Below the pieces are notes generated by a model, which made no database searches, had not been told where the DNA came from, and saw only the letters and a program-made list of their open reading frames with translations. 64,000 nucleotides of DNA, taken from assembly GCA_016719785.1 (NCBI GenBank), contig JADJYJ010000018.1, forward strand, positions 135,462-199,461, read 5' to 3'. Source of the stretch: Candidatus Amarolinea dominans. GTDB taxonomy: Bacteria; Chloroflexota; Anaerolineae; SSC4; Amarolineaceae. The position numbers and the translations under genes are program-made. Below are positions 33,824 through 43,178 of this stretch, piece by piece (position 1 is the first letter of the stretch; each line of letters starts with the position of its first letter).

Positions 33824-36730
33824 ATGAAAACGGAACTTCGCATTGCGCTCCTCGGTAAGCTCGAATTCACCCTCGACAACACGCCACTAACCGGTTTCAT
33901 CACCAGCAAGGTGCCCGCTCTGTTGGTGTACCTGATACTCAGCGACCGCGCCCTGGCGCGCGAGCGTCTGGCGGAGATGTTTTGGGGCGAGATGTCCGAC
34001 ACAGATGCCAAGAGCAATCTGCGCCAGCTTCTGGTCAACCTGCGTCACCTCTTGCCGGTTCATGTCCTCACCACCCGTGAGTCGGTTACCTTCGACCATA
34101 CGCAGCCGTTTTGGCTCGACGTGCAGGCTTTCGAGGAGAATCTGCGCCTGGCCGCAACCGCGCCTGATGCCGCGGCGCGTGTGCAGCATTTGCGGCAGGC
34201 CGTCACCCTCTACCGCGGTGATTTTCTCGAAGGCTTTCATGTGCGCGATGCGCCCGATTTCGATGAATGGCTGACCTGGCAACGTGAACGCCTGCGCGAA
34301 CAGGCCTGGCAGGCCTTGCACACCCTGGCCGCGCACTATGCGCAGCGGCGAGAATACCTGGCCGGCATCGAGTGCCTGCGCCGCCTGCTGGCGCTCGACT
34401 CCTGGCGCGAAGAGGCCCACAGCCAGCTCATGCTCCTGCTGGCGCGCAGCGGTCAGCGTTCGGCCGCCCTGGCTCAATACCAAATCTGCCGTCGCACCCT
34501 CGCCGCCGAGCTGGGGGTCGAGCCGTCCGCCGAAGTGACAGCGTTGTATGAACGCATCCGCGCCATCGGCGCCTTGCCGTCCCTACCCGCCGTGTCCGCT
34601 CCCTTGGTGGGACGCCAGGCTGAACTGGATGACCTGGCCGCCCGCCTGGCCGATCCCGCCTGCCGCCTGCTGACGATTATCGGGCCAGGCGGCATCGGCA
34701 AGACGCGACTGGCGCTGGCACTGACCCACTGCGCGCTGCAGCAGGGCGATTTCATCAACGGCGCCTGTCTGGTGAATCTGGCCGCCATCACGCACCCTCA
34801 TCACCTGCCGGCAACGCTGCTCGAAGCCTTGCAGGCGCCGAATGTCGGCGGCAACGATCAGTCTCAGCAGTTGCTCGACCTTCTGCGCAACCGCGAGCTG
34901 CTGCTCGTACTCGACAACTTCGAACATCTTCTGCCCGCCGCCAGCCTCTTGGTGGACATCATGCAACAGGCGCCGGCCGTCAAACTTCTGATCACCTCGC
35001 GCACGCGCTTGGGCCTGCGTGACGAGCGGCTCTTTCATCTCGATGGGCTGGCCTTTCCAACGACCGACACAGCCGTTGATCCGCTGTCTTTTGACGCCGT
35101 GGCCCTCTTCGTTGCATGTGCGCAACGCCAGCATCGGTATTTTGCGCCCACGGCCGCCGATTATCGGGCCATTGTGCAGATCTGTCGCCTGCTGGCCGGC
35201 ATGCCGCTCGGCTTGGAACTGGCGGCCGCGCAGGCGCCCGCATTGTCCTGTACAGAAATTGCCGAACAACTCGGCCGCACCAGCGACTTCCTGGCCGCCA
35301 CCTGGCCAGATGCTCCGCCCCGCCATCGCAGCCTGCGCGCCGTTTTCGAACACGCCTGGAACTTCCTGACCCCGGAGGAACAGGTCACACTGGCGCAGGC
35401 GAGCGTCTTCGCCGGCAGTTTCGACGCGCCGGCCGCACGCGGCCTGCTGGCGGAGGTGAAACCCCTGGCGAACCTGGTCAACAAGTCGCTGCTGCGTCAT
35501 CTGCCCGACGGACGCTATGAGCTACACCCGGTGGTGCATCAGTATGCCGCGGACAAACTGGGCAACTGGCCCGATCTGCAGGCTACCACCCTGGCGCGGC
35601 ACGCGGCCTATTTTGCCGCGTTCCTGCACGAGCGCGAGTCGCGGCTCAAGGGCAAAGACGGACAGGCGGCGTTGGTCGAGGTGAGCGCGGTGGCCGCGGA
35701 GATTCGCCGCGCCTGGCAATGGGGTACACAAGAGGTGGATAGCCGCGTGCTACGCCAGGCGATGGAAAGCCTGATGGTTTTCTATGACCTGCGCGGCCCT
35801 TTTCAGGAAGGACACGCCGCCTTCCGCGAGGCGAGCACACGCGTACAGGAAGCCTGGCTGGCGTTGAGCGAGGCAGCGCAGGCGGCGCAACCGCAGCTCG
35901 CACGGCTGCTGGCCGGGCTGCTCATTCGCCAGGGCTGGCTTGGTTTTCGCCTGGCGCGCTACGATGAGGCGCAGCGGTTGATCGAGGAGGGCATGGCGCT
36001 CTTTCAGCGTGTGGGTGTGCGCACCGACCTGGCCTATCCCCATCTGTTTCTCGGCGCCGTGGCGTATGGCAAGGGTGATTACGCCGCCGCCCTGCCTCAC
36101 TTTGAAAGCAGCCTGGCGCTCTACCGCGAGGCTGGCGATCACTGGGGCATGGCTGGGGTGCTGGGGAACCTGGGCGAGGTGTGCAGCGTGATGGGGAACC
36201 CGACCCAGGCCCTGATCCATCTGCGCGAGGGATTAGCCGTGGCACGCGAGGTCGGTGACCCCAGCATGTTGGTACACACGATGAACACCCTGGGAGGCGC
36301 CCTGTGCCTGGCCGGCGCCTACGCTGAAGCCGAACAGCTCCTGCACGAGAGCGAGTCGCTATGCACGGAAAACGGTTACACTTATCTCAACGTCATGGCG
36401 CTGCGCAACCTGGCCCTGGCCCTCGTGCGCCAGGGCGGCAGCGCGGCGGCGCGGCAGACCTACCACCGCGCCTTACAGATTGCGCTGAACGGGCAACTGG
36501 GCGATCTCGCACTGCTCGTCATCAGCGAAGCGGCCGTCAACATCGCCGCGCCGCGTGATCCCGCGCAAGCCGTGGCCTGGCTGACGCTGGTCATGCGCCA
36601 TCCGGACGCCAGCGCCGAAACCAAACGCAAGGCCGCCGTGCAGCGCAGCGCCCTCTCTACAGAGATGCTGCCTGCACACGCGGCCCGTTCGTTGACTTTG
36701 GAGGATGTTCTGGCAGAGATTGGGGATTAG
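33824..36730 (+). CDS. SARP/AfsR-like regulator: BTAD, NB-ARC ATPase and TPR domains
   Basis: 968-residue signal-transduction ATPase. Residues 1-95 form an OmpR-like winged-helix region and about 100-245 a BTAD with TPR-like helices (FWLDVQAFEENL..A...YRGDFLEGF, DEWLTWQRERLR). The NB-ARC/AAA part has P-loop GPGGIGKT at 287-294, Walker B LLLVLDNFEHLL and the sensor ITSRTRL. The C-terminal half is TPR repeats (YGKGDYAAALPHFESSLALYREAGD). It probably switches transcription in response to a ligand sensed by the TPR part; targets are unknown. Start 33824 is the first in-frame ATG of a conserved N-terminus. The last residues (AEIGD) are encoded where the following GAGATT repeat begins. Confidence 0.88.
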   Translation: MKTELRIALLGKLEFTLDNTPLTGFITSKVPALLVYLILSDRALARERLAEMFWGEMSDTDAKSNLRQLLVNLRHLLPVHVLTTRESVTFDHTQPFWLDVQAFEENLRLAATAPDAAARVQHLRQAVTLYRGDFLEGFHVRDAPDFDEWLTWQRERLREQAWQALHTLAAHYAQRREYLAGIECLRRLLALDSWREEAHSQLMLLLARSGQRSAALAQYQICRRTLAAELGVEPSAEVTALYERIRAIGALPSLPAVSAPLVGRQAELDDLAARLADPACRLLTIIGPGGIGKTRLALALTHCALQQGDFINGACLVNLAAITHPHHLPATLLEALQAPNVGGNDQSQQLLDLLRNRELLLVLDNFEHLLPAASLLVDIMQQAPAVKLLITSRTRLGLRDERLFHLDGLAFPTTDTAVDPLSFDAVALFVACAQRQHRYFAPTAADYRAIVQICRLLAGMPLGLELAAAQAPALSCTEIAEQLGRTSDFLAATWPDAPPRHRSLRAVFEHAWNFLTPEEQVTLAQASVFAGSFDAPAARGLLAEVKPLANLVNKSLLRHLPDGRYELHPVVHQYAADKLGNWPDLQATTLARHAAYFAAFLHERESRLKGKDGQAALVEVSAVAAEIRRAWQWGTQEVDSRVLRQAMESLMVFYDLRGPFQEGHAAFREASTRVQEAWLALSEAAQAAQPQLARLLAGLLIRQGWLGFRLARYDEAQRLIEEGMALFQRVGVRTDLAYPHLFLGAVAYGKGDYAAALPHFESSLALYREAGDHWGMAGVLGNLGEVCSVMGNPTQALIHLREGLAVAREVGDPSMLVHTMNTLGGALCLAGAYAEAEQLLHESESLCTENGYTYLNVMALRNLALALVRQGGSAAARQTYHRALQIALNGQLGDLALLVISEAAVNIAAPRDPAQAVAWLTLVMRHPDASAETKRKAAVQRSALSTEMLPAHAARSLTLEDVLAEIGD

Positions 36731-36952
36731 AGATCAGAGATTAGAGATTCGAGATCAGAGATTGGGTTTCGTGGAAGAAGGGAGTTCTTCCCCTTCTCCG
36801 CCTCTCCCCTTCTCCCCTTCTCCCCTTCTCTCGTTCTCCCCTTCTCCCCTTCTCTCGTTCTCCCCTTCTCCCCTTCTCTCGTTCTCCCCTTCTCCCCTTC
36901 TCCGCCTCTCCCCTTCTCCCCTTCTCCGCCTCTCCGCCTCTTCTCTGATCTT
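36727..36952. repeat. Composite repeat with long polypyrimidine tract
   Basis: AGAGATCAGAGATT-type heptads, core TTTCGTGGAAGAAGGGAG near 36764-36784, then about 165 bp of almost pure C/T (CCCCTTCTC and TCTCGTTCTC units). It separates the regulator from the convergent gcvPB. The one-sided pyrimidine composition could form triplex DNA. Confidence 0.8.
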
Positions 36953-36956
36953 CCCC

Positions 36957-38483
36957 CTACCCCTCCGCCGCCGCGGTGGCGCACAGCTTGAGATCGCGGG
37001 CGGCGCGCACTTCGTCCAGGCGACCGACCGGGGTCGTGTGCGGCGCCTCTTTGAGAAGCTGCGGATTGGCGATCGCCTCCTGCTTGATCTGCAGCAGGGT
37101 GTCCACGAAACCATCGAGCGTCTCGCGGCTTTCGGTTTCGGTCGGCTCGATCATCAGCGCCTCGCGCACGATCAGCGGGAAGTAGACCGTGGGCGGATGA
37201 TAGCCAAAATCCATCAGGCGCTTGGCAATGTCCATCGTGTGAATCGTGGGCGCCTCTTCCAGAATGCCCTGGGCCACAAACTCGTGCATGCAGGTGCGGT
37301 CGCCATGCGGAATGGGGTAGGCGCCCTTGAGTCGCGCCTGCATGTAGTTGGCGTTGAGGACCGCGTTTTGACTGACGGCGCGCAGGCCCTCTTCACCCAA
37401 CATGCGAATGTAGGTATAGGCGCGCACCAGCATGCCAAAGTTGCCATGGAAGCTCTTGATGCGCCCGATGCTGAACTGCGGCATGTGCCACACCAGGTCC
37501 ACCATCTCTTCGACGTCAGCGCGTGGTCGTATTGCCGCCACCGGGCCTGGCAGATAGGGCGCCAGCGCCTCGCTGCACCCCACCGGCCCCGAGCCTGGCC
37601 CGCCGCCGCCATGCGGTGTGGTGAAGGTCTTGTGCAGGTTGAAGTGCATCACATCGAAACCAAGCTCGCCCGGCTTGGTGATCCCCAGGATGGCGTTGAA
37701 GTTGGCGCCATCGCCGTAGACCAGGCCGCCCGCCTCTTGCACCAGGCGAATCACCTCGAGCACATTCTCATCGAACAACCCCAGGGTGTTTGGATTGGTC
37801 AACATCAGGCCAACGACTTCACGGCCGATCTGGTCCAGTTGGGTCTTGAGCGCAGCCAGGTCCACGTTGCCTCGTGCATCGCTCGGAATTTCAACAACCT
37901 GCAGCCCGGCCATCGTCGTCGAGGCCGGGTTGGTGCCATGCGCAGAGTCTGGCACCAGGATTTTCGTGCGCTGGGTCTCACCCTGGTCGTACAGGTAATT
38001 GCGCATCATCAGCACGCCGCTCAGCTCGCCCTGCGCGCCGGCCGCCGGCTGCAAACTAACGGCCGCGAAGCCGCTGATCTCAGCCAGGTAGACCTGCAGT
38101 TCGTACATCAGTTGCATGGCCCCTTGCGCGCTTTCAGCCGGCAGCAGGGGGTGCAGGTTGGTGAAGCCGGGCAGGCGTGCGGCTTTCTCATTCACCTTGG
38201 GGTTGTACTTCATCGTGCAGGAGCCGAGCGGGTAGAAGCCGGTGTCAATGCTGTGGTTCTTCTGGGACAGGCGCACGAAATGGCGCATGACATCAATCTC
38301 GGCCACTTCGGGCAACGGCAGTTCGGCGGCCGTGCGCAGAAAATCTTGCGGCAAGGGCGCTTCCGGCACATCCAGCGCGGGCAGGCTGGCGCCCATGCGG
38401 CCGGGAGAACTGAGGTCGAAAATCAACGGCTCGCTGCGCGTCGCGGCGCTGCCTGCGCTGGGGATGTTGGTTGGGCTGTTCAT
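36957..38483 (-). CDS. gcvPB: Glycine decarboxylase P-protein, subunit 2
   Basis: 508-residue C-terminal half of the PLP-dependent P-protein of the glycine cleavage system, which decarboxylates glycine and transfers the aminomethyl group to lipoyl-GcvH. The PLP Lys is K285 in HFNLHKTFTTPHGGGGPGSGP. Other marks are HFVRLSQKNHSIDTGFYPLGSCTMKYNP near the N-terminus and LMLTNPNTLGLF. It overlaps gcvPA by 4 bp (ATGA), indicating coupled translation. It is last in the gcvT-H-PA-PB operon controlled by the glycine riboswitch. Confidence 0.96.
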   Translation of the reverse strand: MNSPTNIPSAGSAATRSEPLIFDLSSPGRMGASLPALDVPEAPLPQDFLRTAAELPLPEVAEIDVMRHFVRLSQKNHSIDTGFYPLGSCTMKYNPKVNEKAARLPGFTNLHPLLPAESAQGAMQLMYELQVYLAEISGFAAVSLQPAAGAQGELSGVLMMRNYLYDQGETQRTKILVPDSAHGTNPASTTMAGLQVVEIPSDARGNVDLAALKTQLDQIGREVVGLMLTNPNTLGLFDENVLEVIRLVQEAGGLVYGDGANFNAILGITKPGELGFDVMHFNLHKTFTTPHGGGGPGSGPVGCSEALAPYLPGPVAAIRPRADVEEMVDLVWHMPQFSIGRIKSFHGNFGMLVRAYTYIRMLGEEGLRAVSQNAVLNANYMQARLKGAYPIPHGDRTCMHEFVAQGILEEAPTIHTMDIAKRLMDFGYHPPTVYFPLIVREALMIEPTETESRETLDGFVDTLLQIKQEAIANPQLLKEAPHTTPVGRLDEVRAARDLKLCATAAAEG

Positions 38484-39949
38484 TGGGTCACCTCCATCGC
38501 CTCTATGACGACATCCATTTGCTCGCTCTCCACGTCGAGTTCGGGCAGGGTATCATCTTGGGGGATTGGCGCGGCCTGTGCGGCGCCCGCGTCCTCGATC
38601 TCGGCCAGGGCCGCCACCAGGGCGTCAATATCGCGCTTGCTCAGCGTCTCGGTCACGCACAGCAGCATGGCGTTGCCTAGTTCGGGATAATCCTGGCTCA
38701 GGTCATAGCCACCGATGATGCCGTATTCATCGAACAGGTAACGGTTGACTGCTGCCACCGGCAGCGCGGAGCGCACGATGAATTCCTGGAAGAACGGTTT
38801 GTCCTGCCAGACCTCGAAGCCGGTCTGCGCGGCGATCTGCTGTGCGGCGTAATGCGCCTTGTGATAGCACAGTTCAGCCACCCGGCGCAGGCCATGCTTG
38901 CCCAGCGCCGACATGTAGACGGCCGCCGAGAGCGCCACCAGGCCCTGGTTGGTGCAGATGTTGGATGTGGCTTTATCGCGGCGAATATGCTGCTCACGCG
39001 TGCTCAGGGTCAACACGAAGCCGCGCTCGCCGTCTACATCAACCGTTTCGCCGATGATGCGACCGGCGCTGCGCCGTACATGATCGCTCTTGCAGGCAAA
39101 AAAGCCCAGGTAGGGGCCGCCGAAGTTGAGTGGGTTGCCCAGCGATTGCCCTTCGCCACAGACAATGTCAGCGTCGTAGCTGCCCGGCGCCTTGAACATG
39201 CCCAGGCTGATCGGATCGGCTACGACGATGAGCACCGCGCCACCGGCGTGCGCCGCGTCGGCCAGTTGTCGCAGGCGGGCCGGGCTGGTCAACCGCCCCA
39301 GGAAGTCGGGATTCTGCACGATGACGGCAGCCGACGAATGATCAATCAGCGCCTCCAGCGCGTCCAGGTCAATCCCCGGTGCAAAACCGCTGAAGCTGAC
39401 CTCCATGCCTTGCGTGTAGGTCTGGGCCACGGCGCGGTACTGCGGGTTGACGTCGCGCGAGAAGAGCACCGTCTTGCGCTTCAGGCGGCCAATGTTGAGG
39501 GCCATGATGACCGCTTCGGCCACGGCGGTGGCGCCGTCGTAGTGGCTGGCGTTCGACACATCCATGCCGGTCAGCGCGCAGATCATGCTCTGATACTCGA
39601 AGATGGCCTGCAGCGTGCCCTGGCTTACTTCTGGCTGATAGGGGGTATAGGCCGTGTAGAATTCGCTGCGGCTGATGATGGCGTCCACAATGGAGGGGAC
39701 GAAGTGGTGATACGCACCAGCGCCCAGGAAGCAGGGCGCGGTATCGGCGTCGGCATCCTCGCTGCTGAGCGCCTGCAGTTCCTGCAAAATTTCGTACTCG
39801 CTGACCGGTTCCGGCAAATTCAGGCGCGGAAAGCGAAAGTCGGCCGGCACGTCGTGAAACAGATCATCCACCGACGCCACGCCAATGGTCGCCAGCATCT
39901 GCTGGCGGTCCGCGTCCGTGTTGGGCACATAGCCAGGGCTAAAGTTCAT
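38480..39949 (-). CDS. gcvPA: Glycine decarboxylase P-protein, subunit 1
   Basis: 489-residue N-terminal half of the two-subunit glycine dehydrogenase (decarboxylating). It has FLGAGAYHHFVPSIVDAIISRSEFYTAYTPYQPEVSQGTLQ-like sequence, the family hallmark, plus DVSNASHYDGATAVAEA and FGGPYLGFFA. It forms the P-protein heterotetramer with GcvPB. The C-terminal 30 or so residues (DDTLPELDVESEQMDVV) form an acidic tail beyond the usual end of about 450. It starts 21 bp after gcvH. Confidence 0.95.
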   Translation of the reverse strand: MNFSPGYVPNTDADRQQMLATIGVASVDDLFHDVPADFRFPRLNLPEPVSEYEILQELQALSSEDADADTAPCFLGAGAYHHFVPSIVDAIISRSEFYTAYTPYQPEVSQGTLQAIFEYQSMICALTGMDVSNASHYDGATAVAEAVIMALNIGRLKRKTVLFSRDVNPQYRAVAQTYTQGMEVSFSGFAPGIDLDALEALIDHSSAAVIVQNPDFLGRLTSPARLRQLADAAHAGGAVLIVVADPISLGMFKAPGSYDADIVCGEGQSLGNPLNFGGPYLGFFACKSDHVRRSAGRIIGETVDVDGERGFVLTLSTREQHIRRDKATSNICTNQGLVALSAAVYMSALGKHGLRRVAELCYHKAHYAAQQIAAQTGFEVWQDKPFFQEFIVRSALPVAAVNRYLFDEYGIIGGYDLSQDYPELGNAMLLCVTETLSKRDIDALVAALAEIEDAGAAQAAPIPQDDTLPELDVESEQMDVVIEAMEVTQ

Positions 39950-39970
39950 CGCTGTTGGCTCCTTTGCCGT

Positions 39971-40366
39971 CTAATGTTCGCGCGTCGTGCAGTAGGCGGC
40001 GTACGCAGCCGGTGTCATCAGATTCTCCAGCTCAGCGGTGTTGTCTGGCTTCATCTTGAAGAGCCAGGCTTCGCCAAACGGGTCCTCATTGACCTTCTCC
40101 GGCGTATCTTCCAGCGCACTGTTGACCGCGATGACCGTGCCGCCCAGCGGCGCGTAGATGTCAGACGCGGCCTTGACCGATTCGACCGTGGCGCACTGCT
40201 GCCCCTGCGCGTAGTGCGTACCCACGCCCGGCAGCTCGATGTACACCACATCGGACAGGGCATTCTGGGCATAGTCGCTGATGCCGATCACGGCGGTGTC
40301 GCCGTCCAGGCGCACCCATTCATCAGACTTGGCATAGCGGGCGGCGGGATCGAATTTGTAGCTCAT
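39971..40366 (-). CDS. gcvH: Glycine cleavage system H protein
   Basis: 131-residue lipoyl carrier shuttling the aminomethyl intermediate between P- and T-proteins. The lipoylated residue is Lys65 in ATVESVKAASDIYAP. YAKSDEWVRL and VNEDPFGEAWLFKM are typical. The ATG at 40366 has AAGGAGATTACC in front; the longer frame upstream lacks support. It lies about 100 bp downstream of gcvT. Confidence 0.96.
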   Translation of the reverse strand: MSYKFDPAARYAKSDEWVRLDGDTAVIGISDYAQNALSDVVYIELPGVGTHYAQGQQCATVESVKAASDIYAPLGGTVIAVNSALEDTPEKVNEDPFGEAWLFKMKPDNTAELENLMTPAAYAAYCTTREH

Positions 40367-40468
40367 GGTAATCTCCTTTAGCAAAAAAACAGATAGAACA
40401 GGAATAGATAGACAGAAACAACAGGCAGATCATGCTGTCGAGCAAGAGCCGGCGGTTTGCGCCGCGGC

Positions 40469-41566
40469 TCAGCGGCGATAGGCCGCCACGTAGAACGGCG
40501 TCTTCACTACGGTTGCTTTCTTGGGCGTGTCCCGAATGACAATGTCAATCTGACTGCCCACCGCCGCGCTCGCGGCCGGCACATAGGCCAGCCCCACGAA
40601 GCGGTCCGTGGTCGGCGATTTCATGCCAGTAGTGACAACGCCCACCACCTGGCCGGCGATCGCCACCGGGTACTCGGCGCGGGGCACGCCGCGCTCCACC
40701 ATTTCGAAGCCCACCAGGCGCTGCGCCGGGCCTTCCAGCTTGATCTTGAGCAGGGCTTCGCGGCCGCTGAAGTCGCCCTTCTTGAAACTGACCGCCCAGC
40801 TCAAGCGCGCGCTGATCGGATCCACGCGGGCGTGAATCTCATGCCCGTAGAGCGGCAGGCATGGCTCGAAGCGCAGCGAATCGCGCGCGGCCAGGCCACA
40901 GGGCAAGATGCCTTCCGGCTTGCCTGCCTCCAGGATGGCGTTCCACAGGGCCACCGCCTGCGCCGCAGGGAAGAACAACTCGTAGCCGTACTCGCCCGTG
41001 TAGCCGGTGGCGCCCAGAAGGGTCACGACGCCCGCGACCGTGACCTGCGCGCAGGTGTGGAACTTGACGGTCGCCAGGTCGAGGTCGGTCAATCTTTGGA
41101 GGATCGCCTGCGCCTGGGGGCCTTGCAGGGCCAGCATGTAGGTGTCATCCGAAATGTCGGTTACGCTGACGTTCATGCCCACCGCTTGCGTCTGCATCCA
41201 TTCCACATCCTTCTTGCGGTTGGACGCATTGACAATGACCCACCAGCTTGCGCCCGCCACACGGTAGAGAAAAATGTCATCAATGACGCTGCCGTCGGCA
41301 TAGCACATCAGGCTGTAGCGAGCATCGTTGATCGCCATCGTGCTGATGTCGTTGACCTGGATTTTCTGCAGGAAGCTGAGCGCGTCTGGTCCGGCCACGA
41401 CGACCTGTCCCATGTGGTCAATGTCGAACAGACCCGCCGCCTCACGCACGCGCTTGTGCTCCTCCAACGGGCCGGTGGGGTATTGCACCGGTAATTCCCA
41501 GCCGGCAAAATCCACCATGCGCCCGCCCAGGGCCACGTGAACATCGTACAAAAACGTTCGATTCAT
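40469..41566 (-). CDS. gcvT: Aminomethyltransferase (glycine cleavage T protein)
   Basis: 365-residue folate-dependent T-protein that releases ammonia from lipoyl-GcvH and makes methylene-tetrahydrofolate. It has MVDFAGWELPVQYPTGPLEEHKRVREAAGLFDIDHMGQV, GYTGEYGYELFF, LPCGLAARDSLRFEPCLPLYGHEI and the C-terminal VGVVTTGMKSPT...GLAYVP. Asp in LFDIDHMG is in the place of the family's catalytic Asp region. The ATG at 41566 has GAGGAGGGACAGG upstream. It is first in the gcv operon, directly behind the glycine riboswitch and its terminator. Confidence 0.95.
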   Translation of the reverse strand: MNRTFLYDVHVALGGRMVDFAGWELPVQYPTGPLEEHKRVREAAGLFDIDHMGQVVVAGPDALSFLQKIQVNDISTMAINDARYSLMCYADGSVIDDIFLYRVAGASWWVIVNASNRKKDVEWMQTQAVGMNVSVTDISDDTYMLALQGPQAQAILQRLTDLDLATVKFHTCAQVTVAGVVTLLGATGYTGEYGYELFFPAAQAVALWNAILEAGKPEGILPCGLAARDSLRFEPCLPLYGHEIHARVDPISARLSWAVSFKKGDFSGREALLKIKLEGPAQRLVGFEMVERGVPRAEYPVAIAGQVVGVVTTGMKSPTTDRFVGLAYVPAASAAVGSQIDIVIRDTPKKATVVKTPFYVAAYRR

Positions 41567-41670
41567 CCTGTCCCTCCTCATCCCTCCCTGAAGACAACGT
41601 GTTCTTTACTTGGTCCGTCGGTTTCGGTTACAGATCCTGTGCTTTTCCGCCTGACGCCAACTCCAAACAG

Positions 41671-41716
41671 AAAAGGGAATCGGGCAGGTATCGCGTGCGA
41701 TACATACCCGATTCCC
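41671..41716 (-). terminator. Expression-platform terminator of the glycine riboswitch
   Basis: On the minus strand GGGAATCGGG...CCCGATTCCC forms a long stem (41675-41716) with an inner GTATCGC/GCGATAC continuation, followed by TTTTCTGTTT. It lies between the second aptamer and gcvT, as expected for glycine-controlled transcription attenuation (glycine binding favours read-through). Confidence 0.8.
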
Positions 41717-41717
41717 T

Positions 41718-41932
41718 CTGTCCTTGGCACCTGAGAGATTTTCGCCGCGTGTGCGGGAAATTGCCCCGTCGGTGCGACGGCACGGCCAGCCTGACCCTGC
41801 CATCGGCTCTCCAGAGTGCTGTCCTAACGCGATCTTTTTGCCTGAGAGATTGCCCGCCAGACCCGGTATTTCTGGTCAGGGTGCCCCTTCGGCGACCTGG
41901 GTGATTTGCCCAGGTGCTCTCTCGCGCTGATC
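41718..41932 (-). ncRNA. Tandem glycine riboswitch (gcvT element)
   Basis: Two consecutive glycine aptamers on the minus strand. Aptamer 1 (about 41932-41836) begins GCGAGAGAGCACC and contains GCCGAAGGGGCA and CAATCTCTCAGGC. Aptamer 2 (about 41824-41718) has GACAGCACTCTGGAGAG, CACCGACGGGGCAA and AATCTCTCAGGTGCC...GACAGAGGG. These are the conserved elements of the cooperative gcvT motif. It controls the downstream gcvT-gcvH-gcvPA-gcvPB operon. Confidence 0.93.
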
Positions 41933-42208
41933 ATCCAGCCATGACATCATTGAAATAGATGAAATAAATGAAACACATGATAGACCATGACATCTGACTT
42001 GAATCATCCCGTGATCCCAGTCAAACATCTGAGCCTATCATAGCATACGTTGCTACCGGTGTCAATGCCTGTCGTTCGCCAGCAGCAATTCCAAATGTGA
42101 ACGGAATGGCTGCCCGTAAATGGGCCTGCGCTCCTCGTTCGGGCGGTTTTGGCCCAAAATCCCCGAGATAGGTGGGCAGCAAGAGGGATTGTGGGCGTTG
42201 GAAAGCTA

Positions 42209-42925
42209 CATTTGGAAATGCGGCGCCCCGTAGGGGCACCTTGACTTGAGCGAGCGATGCCCCCCCACACCCGTCGTCCCGTAGGGACGATTGAATGAGG
42301 CCGCCCCGAGCGCAATCTATACCACGACCGCAAGGGATGGATTCAACCGTCCCTACGGGACGGATACGGCTCGTGCGATGATGGATGGCTAAGGTCAGGT
42401 GTCCCTACGGGACGCGTCGCGCCCACCAGGACGGCCTGGCGCTGGCCAGTCACATGGATGGCTACATTTGGAACTGCGGCGCCCCGTAGGGGCACCTTGA
42501 CTTGAGCGAGCGATGCCCCCCCACACCCGTCGTCCCGTAGGGACGCCTTGACTTGAGCGAGCGATGCCCCCCCACACCCGTCGTCCCGTAGGGACGCCTT
42601 GACTTGAGCGAGCGATGCCCCCCCACACCCGTCGTCCCGTAGGGACGCCTTGACTTGAGCGAGCGATGCCCCCACACCCGTCGTCCCGTAGGGACGCCTT
42701 GACTTGAGCGAGCGATGCCCCCCCACACCCGTCGTCCCGTAGGGACGATTGAATGAGGCCGCCCCGAGCGCAATCTATACCACGACCGCGGGGGATGGAT
42801 TCAACCGTCCCTACGGGACGGATACGGCTCGTGCGATGATGGCTAAGGTCAGGTGTCCCTACGGGACGCGTCGCGCCCACCAGGACGGCCTGGCGCTGGC
42901 CAGTCACATGGATGGCTACATTTGG
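42209..42925. repeat. 51-bp minisatellite inside a larger duplicated cassette
   Basis: A cassette (TACATTTGGAA..GCGGCGCCCCGTAGGGGCACC...GCCAGTCACATGGATGGC) runs from 42209 and begins again near 42466. In the second copy the unit CCTTGACTTGAGCGAGCGAT...GTCCCGTAGGGACG is tandemly repeated about five times (starts 42494, 42546, 42597, 42648, 42697; period 49-52). GTCCC/GGGAC palindromes recur throughout. No gene is seen from 41933 to 43282. Confidence 0.85.
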
Positions 42926-42980
42926 AACTGCTGATGGCGTTCGCCAGCAGGAATTCCAAACGTGGTCGCTGAAGACATCT

Positions 42981-43178
42981 GGAATGAAGGCTTTAGCCGG
43001 TTATTGGGCACTTGAGAACCCTGTGGCAGACCGGCTGAAGCCTCGATTCCGGGTGCATTTGGAATTCCTGGGAATGAAGGCTTTAGCCGGTTATTGGGCA
43101 CTTGAGAATCCTGTGGCAGACCGGCTGAAGCCTCGATTCCGGGTGCATTTGGAATTCCTGGGAATGAAGGCTTTAGCC
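42981..43178. repeat. 90-bp long-hairpin repeats, third copy split by an insertion sequence
   Basis: Units start at 42981, 43071 and 43161 (period 90). Each begins GGAATGAAGGCTTTAGCCGG and ends ACCGGCTGAAGCCTCGATTCC, forming a long stem with a GxU pair. The third unit is cut at GGCTTTAGCC by the IS element and resumes at 44697, running to about 44780. Confidence 0.85.

Noticed and set aside
42490..42750. CRISPR array or gene in the 51-bp minisatellite
   Set aside because: The repeats abut without spacers, and open frames through them are repeat artefacts.
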